A stretch of 64,000 nucleotides of DNA. Origin: an uncultured Adlercreutzia sp. (lineage in GTDB: Bacteria > Actinomycetota > Coriobacteriia > Coriobacteriales > Eggerthellaceae). The notes under the pieces were generated by a model, which worked only from the letters and a program-made list of their open reading frames with translations, was not told where the DNA came from and did no database searches. The stretch is from the NCBI GenBank assembly GCA_910585575.1, contig CAJUFS010000002.1:30073-94072 (forward strand), in the 5' to 3' direction. Both the position numbers and the translations under genes were made by a program. Shown piece by piece: positions 25,101 to 40,100 of the stretch (positions within the stretch are counted from its first letter, which is position 1; the number at the start of each line of letters is the position of its first letter).

Positions 25101-28100
25101 CGGCTTTGCCACCACGGCCTCGTACGGCCCCGACATGATGCTGCCCATCGGCAAACGCATGAGCGGCAACACCAACCTCATGGCCGGCGGCACCACCATG
25201 ACCTTCGGCACGTTCGGCTCCAGCATTGATTGGACGGTCACCAAGAGCAAGAACGCCCGTCCGAAGCTGGGCACCGAAGTAACCGGCGCCGCTAACACCG
25301 CGGTAGAGGTGGCCAATTATTCCGACGGCAACGCCTACACCTTCACCATGAAGAATGCGGGCTACAACCGCGCCGACGACACCACGCTGTCGGTGAACAT
25401 CGACGACCTGAGCCCCTACCTGAAGGACCCGGTCAACGACGTTCAGGGCTTCAAGACACGCACGGTCACTCTCAACGACGCTCTGTTCAACTTCGGTACC
25501 ACGGTGCGCCAGGACAACGATCCCTCGAAGTTGGGCAGTGCTCTTCTGGGTGCCACCTTTTACTTCCGCGATGTGAAGGACGAGGGCGGCACGAAGACGG
25601 CCGTGGCCAAGGGCAAGACAGTCGAGCTGACCCTGGCTCAGCTGCAGGCGCTGTATACGGCGAACAAGCAGGCTGACAACACCTTTGAGCTGGATATGAC
25701 CACGGGTGACTTCGCCGACTGCGCCGATCTGTATTTGGAGCGCATCGAGTTCAACTACTCCGAAGTGGACCCGCATTTTGCCGCAGGTCAGAAACATGTG
25801 AACGCCGCCAATAACCGCGACGTGAAGGTGAAGCTGACCGGCAAGGTGAACCACTGGTACAACAACAAATTCTCCGAAGGCACCATCAGCGGCCAGAACG
25901 CACCCATTGAGTACTCGAAGGTGCGCGCCACGGCTCAGGTGTTGCAGACGGCGCCGCTGGATCACCCCAACAACAAGAATAGCGCCCAGGCCTACTTCAA
26001 GGTGTATTTCCCCGCGCTAGCGCTGCACACCTATGGCCAGTACGGCCCCAACTTCAATGACTATATGAACAAGCATGCCGTGGGCGACGGCAACTGCTCC
26101 GATGGCTCGCGCACGGTTATGGGCATTCCCTACGACCGCGATTTCAAGCTGTGGGCCAACCTGTACAACGAGCGCTCGGTATCCACGTTGGACGACCTGG
26201 ACGTTACGCTGCAGCTGCCCCTCGAGTACGAATCGGCGCTGCAGCTGGACGGCTCGTCGAAGAGCGACTACACGGGTTTCCATACCACGCGCGTTACGGT
26301 GAATGCCGAGCTGTTCGAAACCTTCAAGCGCGGCACCGTGGGCTCCATTGTGTTCACGGGCTACGACGAGGGCGCCGGCGCCAACACTAAGCCGGCCGTG
26401 ACGGTAGAGCTCTTCCCCGATCCGGACTACCGCGCTTCCAGCCGCACGCCCGTGCCGGCCGAAGAGGCGCTGCCCGATTACTTCGTTGACGCCAAGGGCA
26501 ACCAGTATACGTTCAACGACGAGGGCGATTTCGTCATCGAAGAGAAGACCCTGCGCGAGTGGGGCATTAAGAACCTCAAGACCGTGAAGCTGTCCTCGTG
26601 GCAGGACATGGCCGTCGACCACTCCTCGAATAAGAGCGAGCAGAATGTGGTGTTCGAGGGCTTCTCCGATCAGAACTTCGATACCTCGAAGTACCTGACG
26701 GCCACAACTGAGAATTACCTGCTGAAGTTGCGCGGCGCGAACATGATTCCCGGTATGCTGGGCACGCCGGTCACCCGTGCCGACCGGTCGCAGATCTATC
26801 TGTCGAAGATGTACTTCGACACCATCAACCGCGCCGGTCTGTACGACTCCAACGCCAGTGGCACTACCAACGCCCCGGGCGCGGGTCATCGCTTCTCGCA
26901 GTACACCTATGGCTCATGGGACAACTGCCATAGCCATCACAACAGCTCCTACGCCTCCAATGGCGAGTACAACTATGCCCTGGACGTGGGCTATAAGTCC
27001 CAGGTGTCGCTGCTGGCCGATTTCCGCCAGGTGAACACCCAGTACAACGAGTACGGCCCCGAGAACACCTGCCATACTGAGCAGGGTCCCTGGAGCTCCT
27101 ACAACTTCAGCGGCCGCAACCTGTACTTTGTGGGCGCCGAAACCTACAACACCGGCATGGTGCTGCACATGACCCAGACCATGCCCAACAACTACTTCGA
27201 CTCTTACTATCTGAAGATCCGTCGTCAGGCGGCCCAGTATGTGGACAAGCTGACGGTTACCTACTCCGACGGCAAGAAGATGGAGATCCAGGGCGACGAG
27301 ATCAAGGCGCTCCTGGCTGGCACCGACGCCGACTCGGTGCAGAAGGACTACGATAGCAAGCAGTACTTCCGCGTGAACCTGCTGGCGCGCGACGCCAACG
27401 ATGAGCCGGTAAAGAGCTTCGGCGACGACAACGGCGCCGGTTCCTACCGCCATCCCATCAACGACTACGAGAACGTGACGGTCACGCCCGGCTCGCCGAA
27501 GTTCACCGTGACCAAGGTGGAGTACGACATCCGCATCAACCAGCATCAGTTCGCTACGGGCGAGAACCGCTACATCTCGGGTCAGGGCGACTGGACCGAG
27601 AGCGATACGGCGAACGCCAAGGTGCGCCAGCCCGATTACGGCAGCTGGTTCGGCAAGACCTACAAGTCCATCGAGGACATCGTGAACCAGATGTCCTTCG
27701 AGGTGAATGGTCGTATGTACACCGAGACCACCACCGCCGGCATGAACATGTACGTCGACACCTCCCTGGAGGTGGGCGGCACGAACTCGGGCAACAACCG
27801 TCCGGGTCACGTGGCGCTTACCCGTTCCGATACGCCCGAGCGTCATGCCAACGATCGCTATGCCAGCGCGTGGTCCTACCAGGACTACCATCGTACGGGC
27901 GACTACTGGCATCACTACGATGGCGTGGCCTACATGCGCCACCTGCGCAGCCGCACGAACGTGGTGGCCCGCACCGACGGCAACTACACCATGGAGGGTA
28001 TCAACTGGGGCGGCAAGGATCAGACCCAGCTGAACGATTACGATAACTATGTCAGCGGCACGAGCCACGCCCTCTTCGGTGGCGACGTGAACTTCGCCAC

Positions 28101-31100
28101 CTCGTTCTACCGACATACTATCTATAGAGGTATCTATTCGGGCGATCAGAGCTACACCAGCACCTGGGGCTCCGACACCTATTACCCCAATGACTGGGGC
28201 TGGAATTACACGTCCTTCGCCGACAAGGTGAACATTGGCGACACGCTGCCCTGGTGCCAGCCCGACGAGGACTTGGGCTACTATGGCTTCTTGTCCACGG
28301 GCCTGCAGGTGAAGGCCGGTGTGCTGAACCATCTGCGCAGCTACGACCGCGCCACCATCACCTTCACCACGAAGAAGTGGCACGCCACCGAGGATCTGAA
28401 CACCGACGGCTTCGCCATCTTCGAGCAGGAGGCCGAGGGCCGTACCTTCCAGCTGCGTCAGGACGGTCTGTACGAAAAGAACGGCGAGACTTGGAACAAG
28501 ATTTCCAATGAGGGTCTGGCCTTCCTGACCGCAGGCGGCACGGCTGGTTCCGGTGGCTACATTCAGTTCAGCCGTCCCGACGAGGAGCCCCACAAGGAGA
28601 TCATCGACTACAAGGCCGCCAATGGCAACCGTATGGTCACCATTCCGCTGGACACCAACGAGTTCATTGCCACCTACGACATGAACCTGGGCCCCTACAA
28701 CGGCAACGGCGACATTACGGGCGAGCACACGGGCCTGTCCGTGGATCGCGACGGCAACAGCGGCGTCATCGACATCCGCCTGCTGGGTCGCCCCTACATT
28801 TATAAGGGACAGAAGCACCCTGCCTACAAGTTGGCTTCGGGCAAGCACGACAGCTGCGGTGACGTAGTGGATGCCCGCAACCATGTCAGCTCGCGCTCCT
28901 ACAACTTCAAAGATCTGTCCACGCCCATCGGCAGCTACACGGCCCAGTCGTTCTCGGGCGTGCACCCGGGCCACACCGACTGGAAGAGCTCGAGCAACGC
29001 CAGCATCGAGCATCGCAACCGCGACACGGCCTACTTCCTGGGCTACCTGATCCCTTACGGCTATCATTCTTGGCTGTCGGTAAATCGTAACGGCGACAAC
29101 TACCACAGCCTGAACCGCCCCGACGTGCCCGACTACCAGGCCGATAACTTGACGCCCAACGTGGTGCGCTACGAGACGCGCTTCCGGAATATCAACGACG
29201 TGAACGAGGGCGTGGACGACGAGAACCGTGCCGCCCATATCAGTCAGGTGCGCCTGCGCACCAGCTGGAACCCGGCGTTTACCCAGCCTGTTACCGGTGG
29301 GGCCGACTCGCTGCGTGTGCAGAAGGTGTACGTGCCGGCTCAGTTCGTGCCCGTGGGAACCCACAGTCGCGACGACAACTGGTTCCGGGCTCAGGACTTC
29401 CAGTTCACGGTTTACCACGTGCAGCTGGGCACCACGGCCACCGTGCGCCTTTCCTGGAACGATATGATCAACCTGGGTATTCTGTCCGGTACGGTGTCGG
29501 GCTCTGGCACCTCGGCCACCTTCACCAGCAACACCAATGCCAGCTCGGTGTACCCTGGCTGCTTCGTCATCGACATCGAGAAGTATCTGCGTATGACCGA
29601 GGTGAAGCAGGCCAACGCCGATAAGTCCACCGACGAGCTGTTCAAACTGTTTGCCGATGAGTTTGGCGCGAACCTGGCCGGCTACACGTTGGCTGCGGGT
29701 CAGACCGAGGCTGACGCCAAGAAGCATGTGGTCGATCTGGTGCAGGCTGGTATCGTGGGCCACTATGCGGCTACGGGCAAGACAAACACCCTGGGCGGCG
29801 CCTTCGAAGCCGACCCTTCGGTGAACCTTACCTATGCGGCACCCTATGTTACCTCGGCGCAGTTCCTGTTCGTCTCGCCCCACTCCAACCGCGAGAAGCC
29901 GGCCACCATGCTGGACTCTGGTCAGTGGCTGGGCGCGAACCGCTCGCGCAATAACGAGGATTACCAGAACAACTTCGCCTTTGCCTATGATGGCGTGTAT
30001 GCCGATCGCGAGGTGGAGGACTTCCGCACCGCCGCGGAAACGGGCAACGATCCGGTGAAGGGCAACTGGAACTACTGGTCCACGCCTACCTTTGACAAGC
30101 AGGGCAACGGCTTCGGCGGTATGCGCATGACTACGGGCCTGACGGTGTCCGACGTGGTCACCCGCGACCCCAACAAGAAGAGTATCGTGCGCCACGAAGA
30201 CAACACGCGTCAGTACGACCTGTCCCATCGCCTGGGCGTGCTGACCACCGACATGCAGCGCGGCAAGAAGGTGCAGATGAACGGTACTACCACCTCCATC
30301 TTCGCCTACGACGCCGACAGCAAGTCCGCTACGTCGCCGGTCAGCTACAACCCCGATGCCACTACGGGCACCAACGGCAGCGGCATCCCCAACGGCGACC
30401 TGTATGCCGGTGACTACGTGGAGTACCGCCTGTACGTCGGTGCCGGATCGCAGAAGGTGCGCACCGATCTGACCAACAGCGGCTCCGATGCGGGCACTCC
30501 CTTCGAGCTGGATCCGCTGCCTCTGCAGCATGTGGATGCCCGCTTCGAGGTGGGCAAGGGCCAGCGCATTGTGGGCTGGGAGGTAGAGAAGTACTACGAC
30601 AGCACCAAGAAGAAGTGGGTGGATAACAACAGCGCTGCCCAGGGCTCCGGTGCGGTACTGCCGGTGACGGCGAAGCTGACCCAGGCCGATGGCTCCGGCG
30701 CCATCAACGTGGATCCCCAGGTGGATCTGTCTCGCGCCACGGCAGGGGAGGGCGACGGCCGCACCTTCGGCACGGGCGACGAGCAGTACGACCAGAACCG
30801 CAACCTGGTGTTCTCCATCGGCGACGCCTACACGGCCACCAAGAACAACGCCAACGCCACCAGTCAAATCGATCCGGGCCGCGGCGTGTGGATCCGCGTT
30901 ATTACCCAAATGACCGACGAGTGGGAAGAGGACGAGGCCTACAACGACGAGGCCAACCAGACGAACCGCAACGACGAGCCTTCCTACAAAGGCAAGTCAC
31001 TGCGCGCCAACTTCTATGCCGTGGCGGCTCCGCTCCATGGCTACACCCAGTACCGTTGCTACAACAACGACGGCTCGGGCGGCGGCAACAACAAGGCTAC

Positions 31101-34100
31101 TGCTGACTTCGCCAGCGATGCTGACGAAATCGGCTATATCCGCGGCGCCCATTCCACGGGCAATGGTGTGGCCGACAACTGCGTGGCCAACGACTCTACG
31201 CTGCTGAAGTACAGCTTCATCACTAAGGCCGACGAGCGCACCGTGCGCTTCGACGGCTACAACCAGCTGGCCGCTCACGATCACTCCAACGTAGTGTTCC
31301 ATACCCATGTGAAGGAAAAGCCGGGCGACGAGAATGACGCTAACCGCGTGGCTATCACGCCGGAGTTCTGGGATTGGGAGACCAAGAAGCTGAATCCCAC
31401 GTCGGCTTCGGGCCAGCCGGCCAACGCCGACGGCAACCGCATGCGTCTGCGCTTGACCAACATTCGTAACAGCACCTGGCACGAGGCCACCATGACGGTG
31501 ACGGTGTCCTTCATGCGCGGCGTGAACGGCACGGGTACGGTGCAGGGCTCCTACAACGACAGCACTCAGGGCTTCGATGCCTATGGCAATCCGGCGGGCA
31601 AGCGCTTCTTCGAGCTGACCCGCAAGCCCACCTACACCGCCGACGAGACCATCGAGGAGCTGGGGTACCCCCGCGCCGATGTGACCGATAACGCGGAGTG
31701 GAACAACACTACGCCGGCCAAGCGCCTCGGCCTGTCCAGCACGGCGTCGGATGCGGCGCGCAGCCGCGCCCTGCTGCCCGGCAGCAAGAACCTGACGGGC
31801 GACGGCGTTGACACGAGTGCGGCCGATCGTCGTCCCGAGGTGAAGATCGAGTACTACGTGCCCGATTGGAACAAGACCGCCACGCCGGCCACCCTGATGC
31901 TGGAAGAGCGTGAGACTATCACGCCCTTTGCGGTGAATGCGCCCACGGGCGACGGTGCCTGGGTTAGCTACGAAGAGCTGGCGGCCCGCTACACCGTGGG
32001 CGACGTGACCGAAGAAGGTGCGCAGACCCCCGAAGGCCACACCGCCAACGGCAACGTGTTCCGTGACGTTACCGGCGTGCGTATGACCTATTTCGACCTG
32101 CCGGCCACGGCCGACGGCGTTACGGCCTTCCCGCTGGACGACGTGTCCCTGCTGGGCGTGTCCCGCTACCAGGACACGCGCCTGGACAACACGGCCGTGG
32201 GTCATACCGGTGGCGAGCAGCAGAACCTGTGGCAGCCCTTTAGCCAGGCCGACGTGTCCTTCACCCATACCGACAAGCAGGAGACGGTCATCGACTTCGT
32301 CGACACGGCGAAGAGCACCGGCCCTACGCCCGTGATGGTGGACAACGACCCGGTATCCCACGATGTCATGCTGACCAAACAGGACGAGGGCAAGCGCAAG
32401 ATGACCACCATTTGGCGTCGCACTCCCGTCATGCGCTTCCAGAGCCAGGTGTTCCAGAGCGCCGACGAGGCGGCAGCCCTGTACGACGCCAACGCCAAGC
32501 AGAAGACCGGCTACATCCCCGGCGAGCAGTTCTGGTACAAGAACAGCCTGACCAACGTGCCGAAGCGCACCAACGTGGGTATTACCACGCTGGAAGGCGA
32601 GCTGTACAACCCGGTGTTCTACGAGATGATTCCCACCCAGTACCTGAAGGATGAGAAGGATCAGACCATCACCGCCGAGTACCTGGCGAAGCACCTGAAG
32701 GTCAGCTGGTACGAGAACTACCAGAAGCGCGGCAGCAGCACCTGGGTGAGCAACAACGACGTTTATGCGAAGCGCACGAACGGCATGAAGCTCATTGTGG
32801 AGCCCGTGGCTGACTACAACCTGCCCGACTACGGCGGCGCCATGATCTACAACAACACCTACGTGACCACGGGCGGTGGCCATGGCGACTACTTCGCTGA
32901 TCTGGATCCGCGCGGTACGCTGACCGAGGGCGATGCCTCTAAGAAGGTCAGCCAGGAAACCACGTTCACGCTGTTCAAGATTTCCTGGATTCCCGTGGGC
33001 CAAGAGCTGCCTAAGGGTGCTGCGGAGGTAAGCCGCGTCGAGAACGCCGGCGATCAGGGCGGCTCCATTGTGGATGACGCGCTGCAGTACGATCGCCCCA
33101 TCGACGAGATTATGCCGGACTCCACCCGCATGGAGGTGGGCGACCGCATCGAGTTGTACTTCGACGTGTACGCTTCGGTGGACAACTTGCCCCAGGTGTA
33201 TCAGCGCCAGGGCATTACCGACGATCGCCTGAACGTGGCTACGGGCACCACGGGTATGGAGCCTGCTTACTTCCCCCGTGTGGGCGAGTACTACTATACC
33301 GACTACTGGCATGAGGGTTCTGGCTGGACGGGCCATGTGAGCCCGCTGGGCAACAATGGCGATGCCTACACGGGTACGGCCTGGACCGATCAGTCGGTTC
33401 GCGACAGCTGGGGCGCTTTCCGCTTCGCCACGGAAAACGTGTACATGGACATGGACTACCTCATGCTGGACTCGGCCTTCTCGGGCGATAAGCCGGAGCA
33501 GACCGACACCTGGGAGATGTTCGACGGCTCCTACACCTACATCCCCGGTGAGGGCAATTCCTACGGTCAGTACAGCACCGGGTGGAACATCAACGGCTGG
33601 GGCATCAATGGCATGGGCATGTACGCCTATCCCTACAACTCCGGTAATGGCTCCGATCGCAACTACCACACTAATATTCAGACTACGGGGGCAGCCACTG
33701 ACAACTACAGCTTGGGCTATCTGCTGGATACTGATATGAAGGTGTCCAACAACAAGCAGGTTACTCGCTACACGCCGCGCCCGAAGCCGGGCACGAAGGC
33801 TTCGGTGGAGAACCAGCTGCCCAGCGATACCCACTATGTGTGGTGGTACGACAGCTCGAACAGCCATAACACGGGCGGAAGCAGCCAGAACAGCGAGAAC
33901 GCCCTGACCAATGGCGCCAGTGCCCTGGAGAACCGCCATCGCTTCGTGCGCGACTGGTATGCCTACGTTACCAAGCCGCGCGTGAACGCCACGGCTGACG
34001 ACGATCGCTGGGAAAGCACTACGCCGTTGGTGTGGTCCGAGACCCGTCTGCATCTGCAGAAGGCGTGGCTGGCCACGTCCTCGCGCTTCATTTCCGGTTC

Positions 34101-37100
34101 CACGGCCACGGCTGGCTCCGGTGTGTCCGATTACGAGACCCGTCGCTATTACAGCAGCGAGGACACCCATGCCGGATGGCAGCCGGCCAACTACGACTAC
34201 TCTGGCGAGCACTATCGCGACCATCGTGGCGTCATGCTGGGCCAGTACACCACGGCCCTGCAGTACAACCAGGACTTCGTCAGCGAGCTGATTGCCTACA
34301 ATTACGGTGACCGCAACCTGGACGGCGTGGAATTCACCTACGTGATGCCCCGCGGCGTCGAGCCTATTCTGGACGGCACCGTCACCGACATCCCCACCGA
34401 AGGCGATGACGACCTCGAGGAGAACGTCGTGTCCTATAAGGGCCAGGTGTCGCTGCGCGTTGATGCCGATGGCCTGGAAGAGCCCATCATTGTGGACGTG
34501 GTGAACGCCACGGGCAATGTGGCTATCGAGAACTTCGAGCTCACGCCGAACACCACCATGGTGCTGGGCGGCGACGACTTCACGCTGCCCGAGGGCGACT
34601 ACTGGATTGTCATCAAGTCGGTAGGCACCACCCCTGAGGGTCTGCCCTTCCAGGAGGGCGAGTACACCTACCGCGTGCTGGTTGCCGGCGAGGACGGCAA
34701 GCAGAAGGTAGAGGAGCGCACCACCAAGTGGAAGCCGCTCAGCTTCCACATCACCGCCCACGAGTCCATGGTGGAGGCCAACCCCTCCGAGACCACGGGC
34801 GAAGACGGCGAAAAGGTGTCTACGGGTATCGTTGCCAGCGTCGACGCTGCCACGAAGGACGAGAAGAAGAAGGTATACGCTGAGAACGGCACGCCGGTGC
34901 GCCTGTCTAAGTACGAGGGCCCGGTGAATGCCGACGGCACCAACGCCGACGGCGTGGCTGTCATCACCATTGGCAAGAAGAACTACATCAAGGACGAGGC
35001 TGGCAAGTTCGTCTCGTGCACCGAAGAGGGTCGCTACGTTGAGGTGAACGTCTATGACTCCGAGGTGCCTTCGCAGGTAAGCGGCTCGCTGTCGCTGAAC
35101 CGTATCGAGGTGAAGAGCCCCGTGTCGGTTACTCTGCATGCCGAGGGCGCCAGCCCTGAGGCCCCGGGAACCGTGGCCATTGTGTCCATGACCGAGCAGA
35201 AGACCTCTGAGCCGAAGGTGGACGAGGAGGGCAACCCGGTCACGGACGAAGAGGGCAACCCCGTCATGGAGGAAAAGGTCACCTACGTGGAGGGCCCCGT
35301 GGTGGAGGGCTACGAGGCTGTGCCCGTGGCTGCCAACGGCAAGGTGCAGGTGGCAGAGCTGCCTCGCGGCCACTACGGCATCAAGGTGACATCCTCGCCC
35401 CAGATGTCCAGCGAGCTGGGCGGCGGCCTGGGCTACACCACGCCCGCCGGAGCTGACCACTTCTACGTGGTGGGCCTGGGCGATCCCATCGAGCGCGAGT
35501 ATACGCTCGAGCATATCTGGGATGCCAGCCCGGTGAACCTGACCGTGTCGGCTTACGGTGCCGATACCCCGGCCTACGTGGTCATTCGCACCGAGGGCGG
35601 CGATGTGGTTGATCCGGCCACCGGCCAGGTGGTTCTGCCGGCTGAGGGCGAGGAGACGGTGGACGAGACCGCCTACCGCATTCCCGTGACGAAGGACGCG
35701 AAGACTCTGTTGGCCACCCTGCCCAAGGGCACCTACTTCGCTCAGATGGTGCAGGCTCCCACCATGGCCTACACCTATACGATTTCCGAGCCCGAGTACG
35801 ACAAGAACGGCCAGCCCACTGGCAACGAGATCGAGGTAGAGAAGAACGGCACCTGGGACTTCATTGCTCCCGCTGAGGTGTCGTACTTCGAGGCCGACGG
35901 CCACGGCACCGTTATCGACCTGGCCATGGAGTGCACCTTGGCCGAGGCTCCTGCGGTGGTGGCGGGCCAGTCGACGGTGCGCATCGACATCGCTGCCGCG
36001 GGCGTTGCGGCGTCCGACACGGCCAAGTACAGCCTGAGCCGCGTGAAGATTGTGGGTGAGGGCGAGTCGGCGGTGGCCACCGAGGAGCAGATGGTGCAGC
36101 GCGCCAGCGTTGGCTTAGGCCGCCCCGTGTTCCTGAAGAGCCTGGCCCCGGGCACCTATCGCCTGCGTCTGGTCGAGTCGCCCAAGCTGGCTGACGGCAC
36201 CACCTTTGCTCTGCCGGCCGATCCCATTGAGTTTGTGGTCGAGGACGGCGGCGCGGCCGTGGATCTGTCCCTTACCCTGGAGCCCGGCGCTAACGCCGGC
36301 CAGGTAACGGTGACGGCCCCTACGGATACCGCCACCTTCGTCGACGGCGCGGAGTTCACCTTCCATGTGGAAGATGCCTCCGGTGCCGTGGTGCCCGTAC
36401 AGGGCGCCGACGGCCAGCCCGCCGAGCGCCGCACCATGAAGGTAGTGGACGAGACGGTGCTGGGCACGCTGGAGGCCGGCACCTACACCTTAGTGATCGA
36501 CGAGCAGAGCTGGAGCGACAAGCCCTACCTGTGGAGCACGGCCTTCACCGTGGACGGCACCGGTGCCGTCACGGTGTTCAAGGTTACCGCGAAGGACACC
36601 GCCGAGGTGCGTACGGCTTCGCTGGCCGGCGGCTTCGCGGCCTTCGCCCTGGCCTGCCTGGACGAGGCAAGCGCTCTGATCGAAGAGGCCACGGGCCTGT
36701 CGACTGACGCCGATGGTGCCGCGGCGCCCGATGCTGCGCTGCCCGCAAGCCTGACCGGTACCGACACGGTGCTGGCCCAGGCCACGGGAGCCGTGGACGA
36801 GGCGGCGGCCGAGGCCGTCGAGACGGCCGATCTGTTCCAGGTGACCGCGGCTTCCGCTGAATCCGATGCGGCCATGCAGGCCGTGACGCCCACCATGCCC
36901 GCCGTGGCCGAGGACGGCGAAACGGCCGAGGAGACGCCCAACGGCGAGTTCTTCGACGCCGCCGATCAGGCGGCGATTGCCGAGGCCCTGTCCCGTGGCC
37001 TGGCCGAGGTGTCCTCGGTTGAGGACGACGCGTCCGCCGATGAGTCGGTTGCGGCCTCGGTACCCACCGACGGCGTCGGCAGCCCCACGGCGTTCTACGA

Positions 37101-40100
37101 CGCCGAGGCCGAAGAGGGCACGGCGCCTTCCGAGGGCACGGTGGACACGAACGACCTGGAGAAGCTGGCTACCCAGATCAAGCCCCAGGCCTTCCTGCTG
37201 AAGAAGACCACGGCGGTGGGCGGCAACTACTCGCAAGACCCCTATGCCGCTACCGAGTGGATCGACATCAGCGACCTGCTGGAGCTTGAAGTGGTGCAGA
37301 CGCCCACGAGTGCCTTCGCCGACTACTACGCGCCCAGCGCGATGCAGGATCCCGGTCGCTCCAGCGTGGCTGCCACGGCCAACACCGACAAGAACACCTA
37401 CACGGCGGTGGCCGCTGAAGGCTCCACCAATCATTCGATCAGCTATCGCGACAGCTCGCAGCCGTGGGTGCTGAAGATCAAGGTGAAGCAGGATCTGGCC
37501 AAGTGGTTCGGCCGCAACATCGATGGTCGCACCTGGGATGCGGCCGACCCCGACGTGGTGCGCCGCGGTGGCGCCTACGCCCAGTACGCCAAGGCTATCG
37601 AGGACGCCCTGAAGGGCAACGGCGGTTACCAGATTAAGGTGAACATCCCGTCCCACGTGTTCGGCAACAACGAGAACGAGGGCTGGTTCGACCGCGTGCT
37701 TACCCGTCCATGGGATCGCCCCGCCGAGGAGGGCGGTGTCACCGGTCAGGACAAGGGCAAGGGCCAGGAGCCCAGCCGCTCGAGCGCCTATTACCAGATT
37801 TACGACTACGACCACTTCGAGGGTCTGGCCAAGGATCGTACCCGCAATATGCAGCCCTTCGGCATGGACTACAAGTACACGCTGCAGCGCTACTACCGTA
37901 CGCGCACGGGCGAAACCCAGCTGGCCGGCTCTCCCAACATGCCGGCGGTGAACGGCTGGACCGTGCAGAATAACACGGTGCGCACGACCGAGCCCACGGA
38001 TACGGCCACGGTGGTCGATCCCATGGGCAAGGCTGCGGCCAACCTTGACTTCTGGAAGAAGGCCTACAAGGACGAGACCACGGACGGGCCGGTGCTGTAT
38101 GCCCAGACGGGCACTAACGCCGTGATGCGCAAGCCCGTGGTGCGCGTGTGGAACTCCATCAGCCTGCCCGACGTGCTGGGCGGCAACCAGGAGGACGGCA
38201 CCATCACCGATGGCGTAGGTTCGACCTCGGCCAACTACTACATGGAGGCTGAGACCGATACCCGCCAGGTGAACGTGCATGTGGAGAACCGCTTCTGGTG
38301 GGATGCCTTTGCGCGCCACTACGCCGACAACAACTGGCGCGGCTGGGTCATCAACGAGAACCGCTGGGCCACCTACTCCAAACTGGGCGGCCAGATGGGT
38401 GATTTGGTGCTGCCCGTGGTTACCGTGGTGCTGCCCTACGGCATCACGCCGGTGCACCGCGAGACCCGCAAGCCCTATGGCCAGTGGGCCGACCAGACCC
38501 AGGAATTCCTCTACGAGGACTGGGACATCGCGCAGTCCACGAACGCCAGCTGGGGCAATGCCGGCGAGGTGAACCAGAACGAGTCCCTGGAGTGGCTGAA
38601 GGAGAACTTCACCGCCACGGTGACCTATGAGAAGGTGGAGGCCGACGCTACCCAGTATCCGGCCAGCCAGATTAATACAGAGAACTACCGCTTCGTGGTG
38701 CGCTTCCTGCCCAAGGGCGACGATCTGAACAACGATCCCGCCACCGAGCAGCGCATCCTGTCGCATCAGATGGACACGTTCAAGTTCTCGGTGGCCATGA
38801 CCTCCGAGCCCGAGTGGGCCGAGCTGCCGGCTCACAAGGAGGCGGCGCGTACCACCGAGTCGATCCGCACCTACGTGACCAGCGCCATGACCGGCTACAA
38901 GTCGCTTATCGACAACAACATCTCGCATCCCAGCTGCGGTGCCGACCCCTACACCGTCGGTGCCCCGGCTCGTTTCCGCGGCGCTGGCGACTGGCGCCAG
39001 CGCGACGTGCGCCTGGATGCCGTGTCGGCCTCCTACGCCACGCGCTGGGGCGACAGCTCGTCGTGGGGCTCCATCGGCCACAACACCACCAACCATCTGG
39101 GCACCGCCTACTACGGCGACGCCCATGGTTGGGACGCCTATCGCTATCAGTGGGAGTACGACAACGTCTTCAGCGGCAACTACACCTACAGCCACAACGG
39201 CTGCTACATTCAGTCGAACGGGCAGTGGTACCACCGCAGTCACTGGTGGAACACCATGGAGTTCGTGTCGCGCCTGCCCTACAACTTCTACAATGCCGGC
39301 ACCCAGACCAACGACCAAGTGCAGTACAACCATTTGACTGGTTACTTCGGCACCTACACCGAGCAGGGCGGCTCCACCCGTCCCGGCGCGGCCACGGTGC
39401 CCCTGGCCGGCCCTGCGGGCAACCGCGGCATGAACGTTTCGGAGTACAACTTCCGTACCCAGTACGGCCTGTCCACCGAAACCACGAACAACCTGAACAA
39501 CAACAAGCAGGATGAAACCGGTGCGCTGACCACCGACAGCACGAACTCGGCGGCGGCGAAGACCGAGAAGTTCGCCACCCGCGCCGATGGCAAGCAGGCC
39601 ACCCATGTGGACGGCGGCGTGTTCGCGGCCAGCAAGCTGCGTCTGAAGACGCCTACCCTGGGCTCCGACTACAAGATCCAGAACACCCCGACCGACAAGC
39701 CCACTGACAGCACGGTGGCCGGCGGCAACCTGACCGACAGCGAGGCCCTGCCACTGCCTGGCACCGAGAAGGGCGCGCTGCTGGGCAACACCCAGGCCGA
39801 TGCCAAGGAAGGCACCTTCGAGTACGACGACGAGATGTGGTTCTCCGCTACGTTCCGCAACTCCATCATCGGCAACAAGAACGCCTCGGGCCAGCAGGGC
39901 AAGGAGGGCGCGCTGCAGCACGCCAAGCTGGTGTTCTCGGTGTACCTGCCCGAGCAGGTAACCTTCTATAACCAGCAGAAGCTGATGAACCTGGGCGAGG
40001 TGGTCAACCCCAACCAGTTCGAGAAGCTGTTCTGCGATTACACTGGCGACGACTACTCGTTCTACGTGGAGTACACCTATAAGGACCGCCACACCGACAC

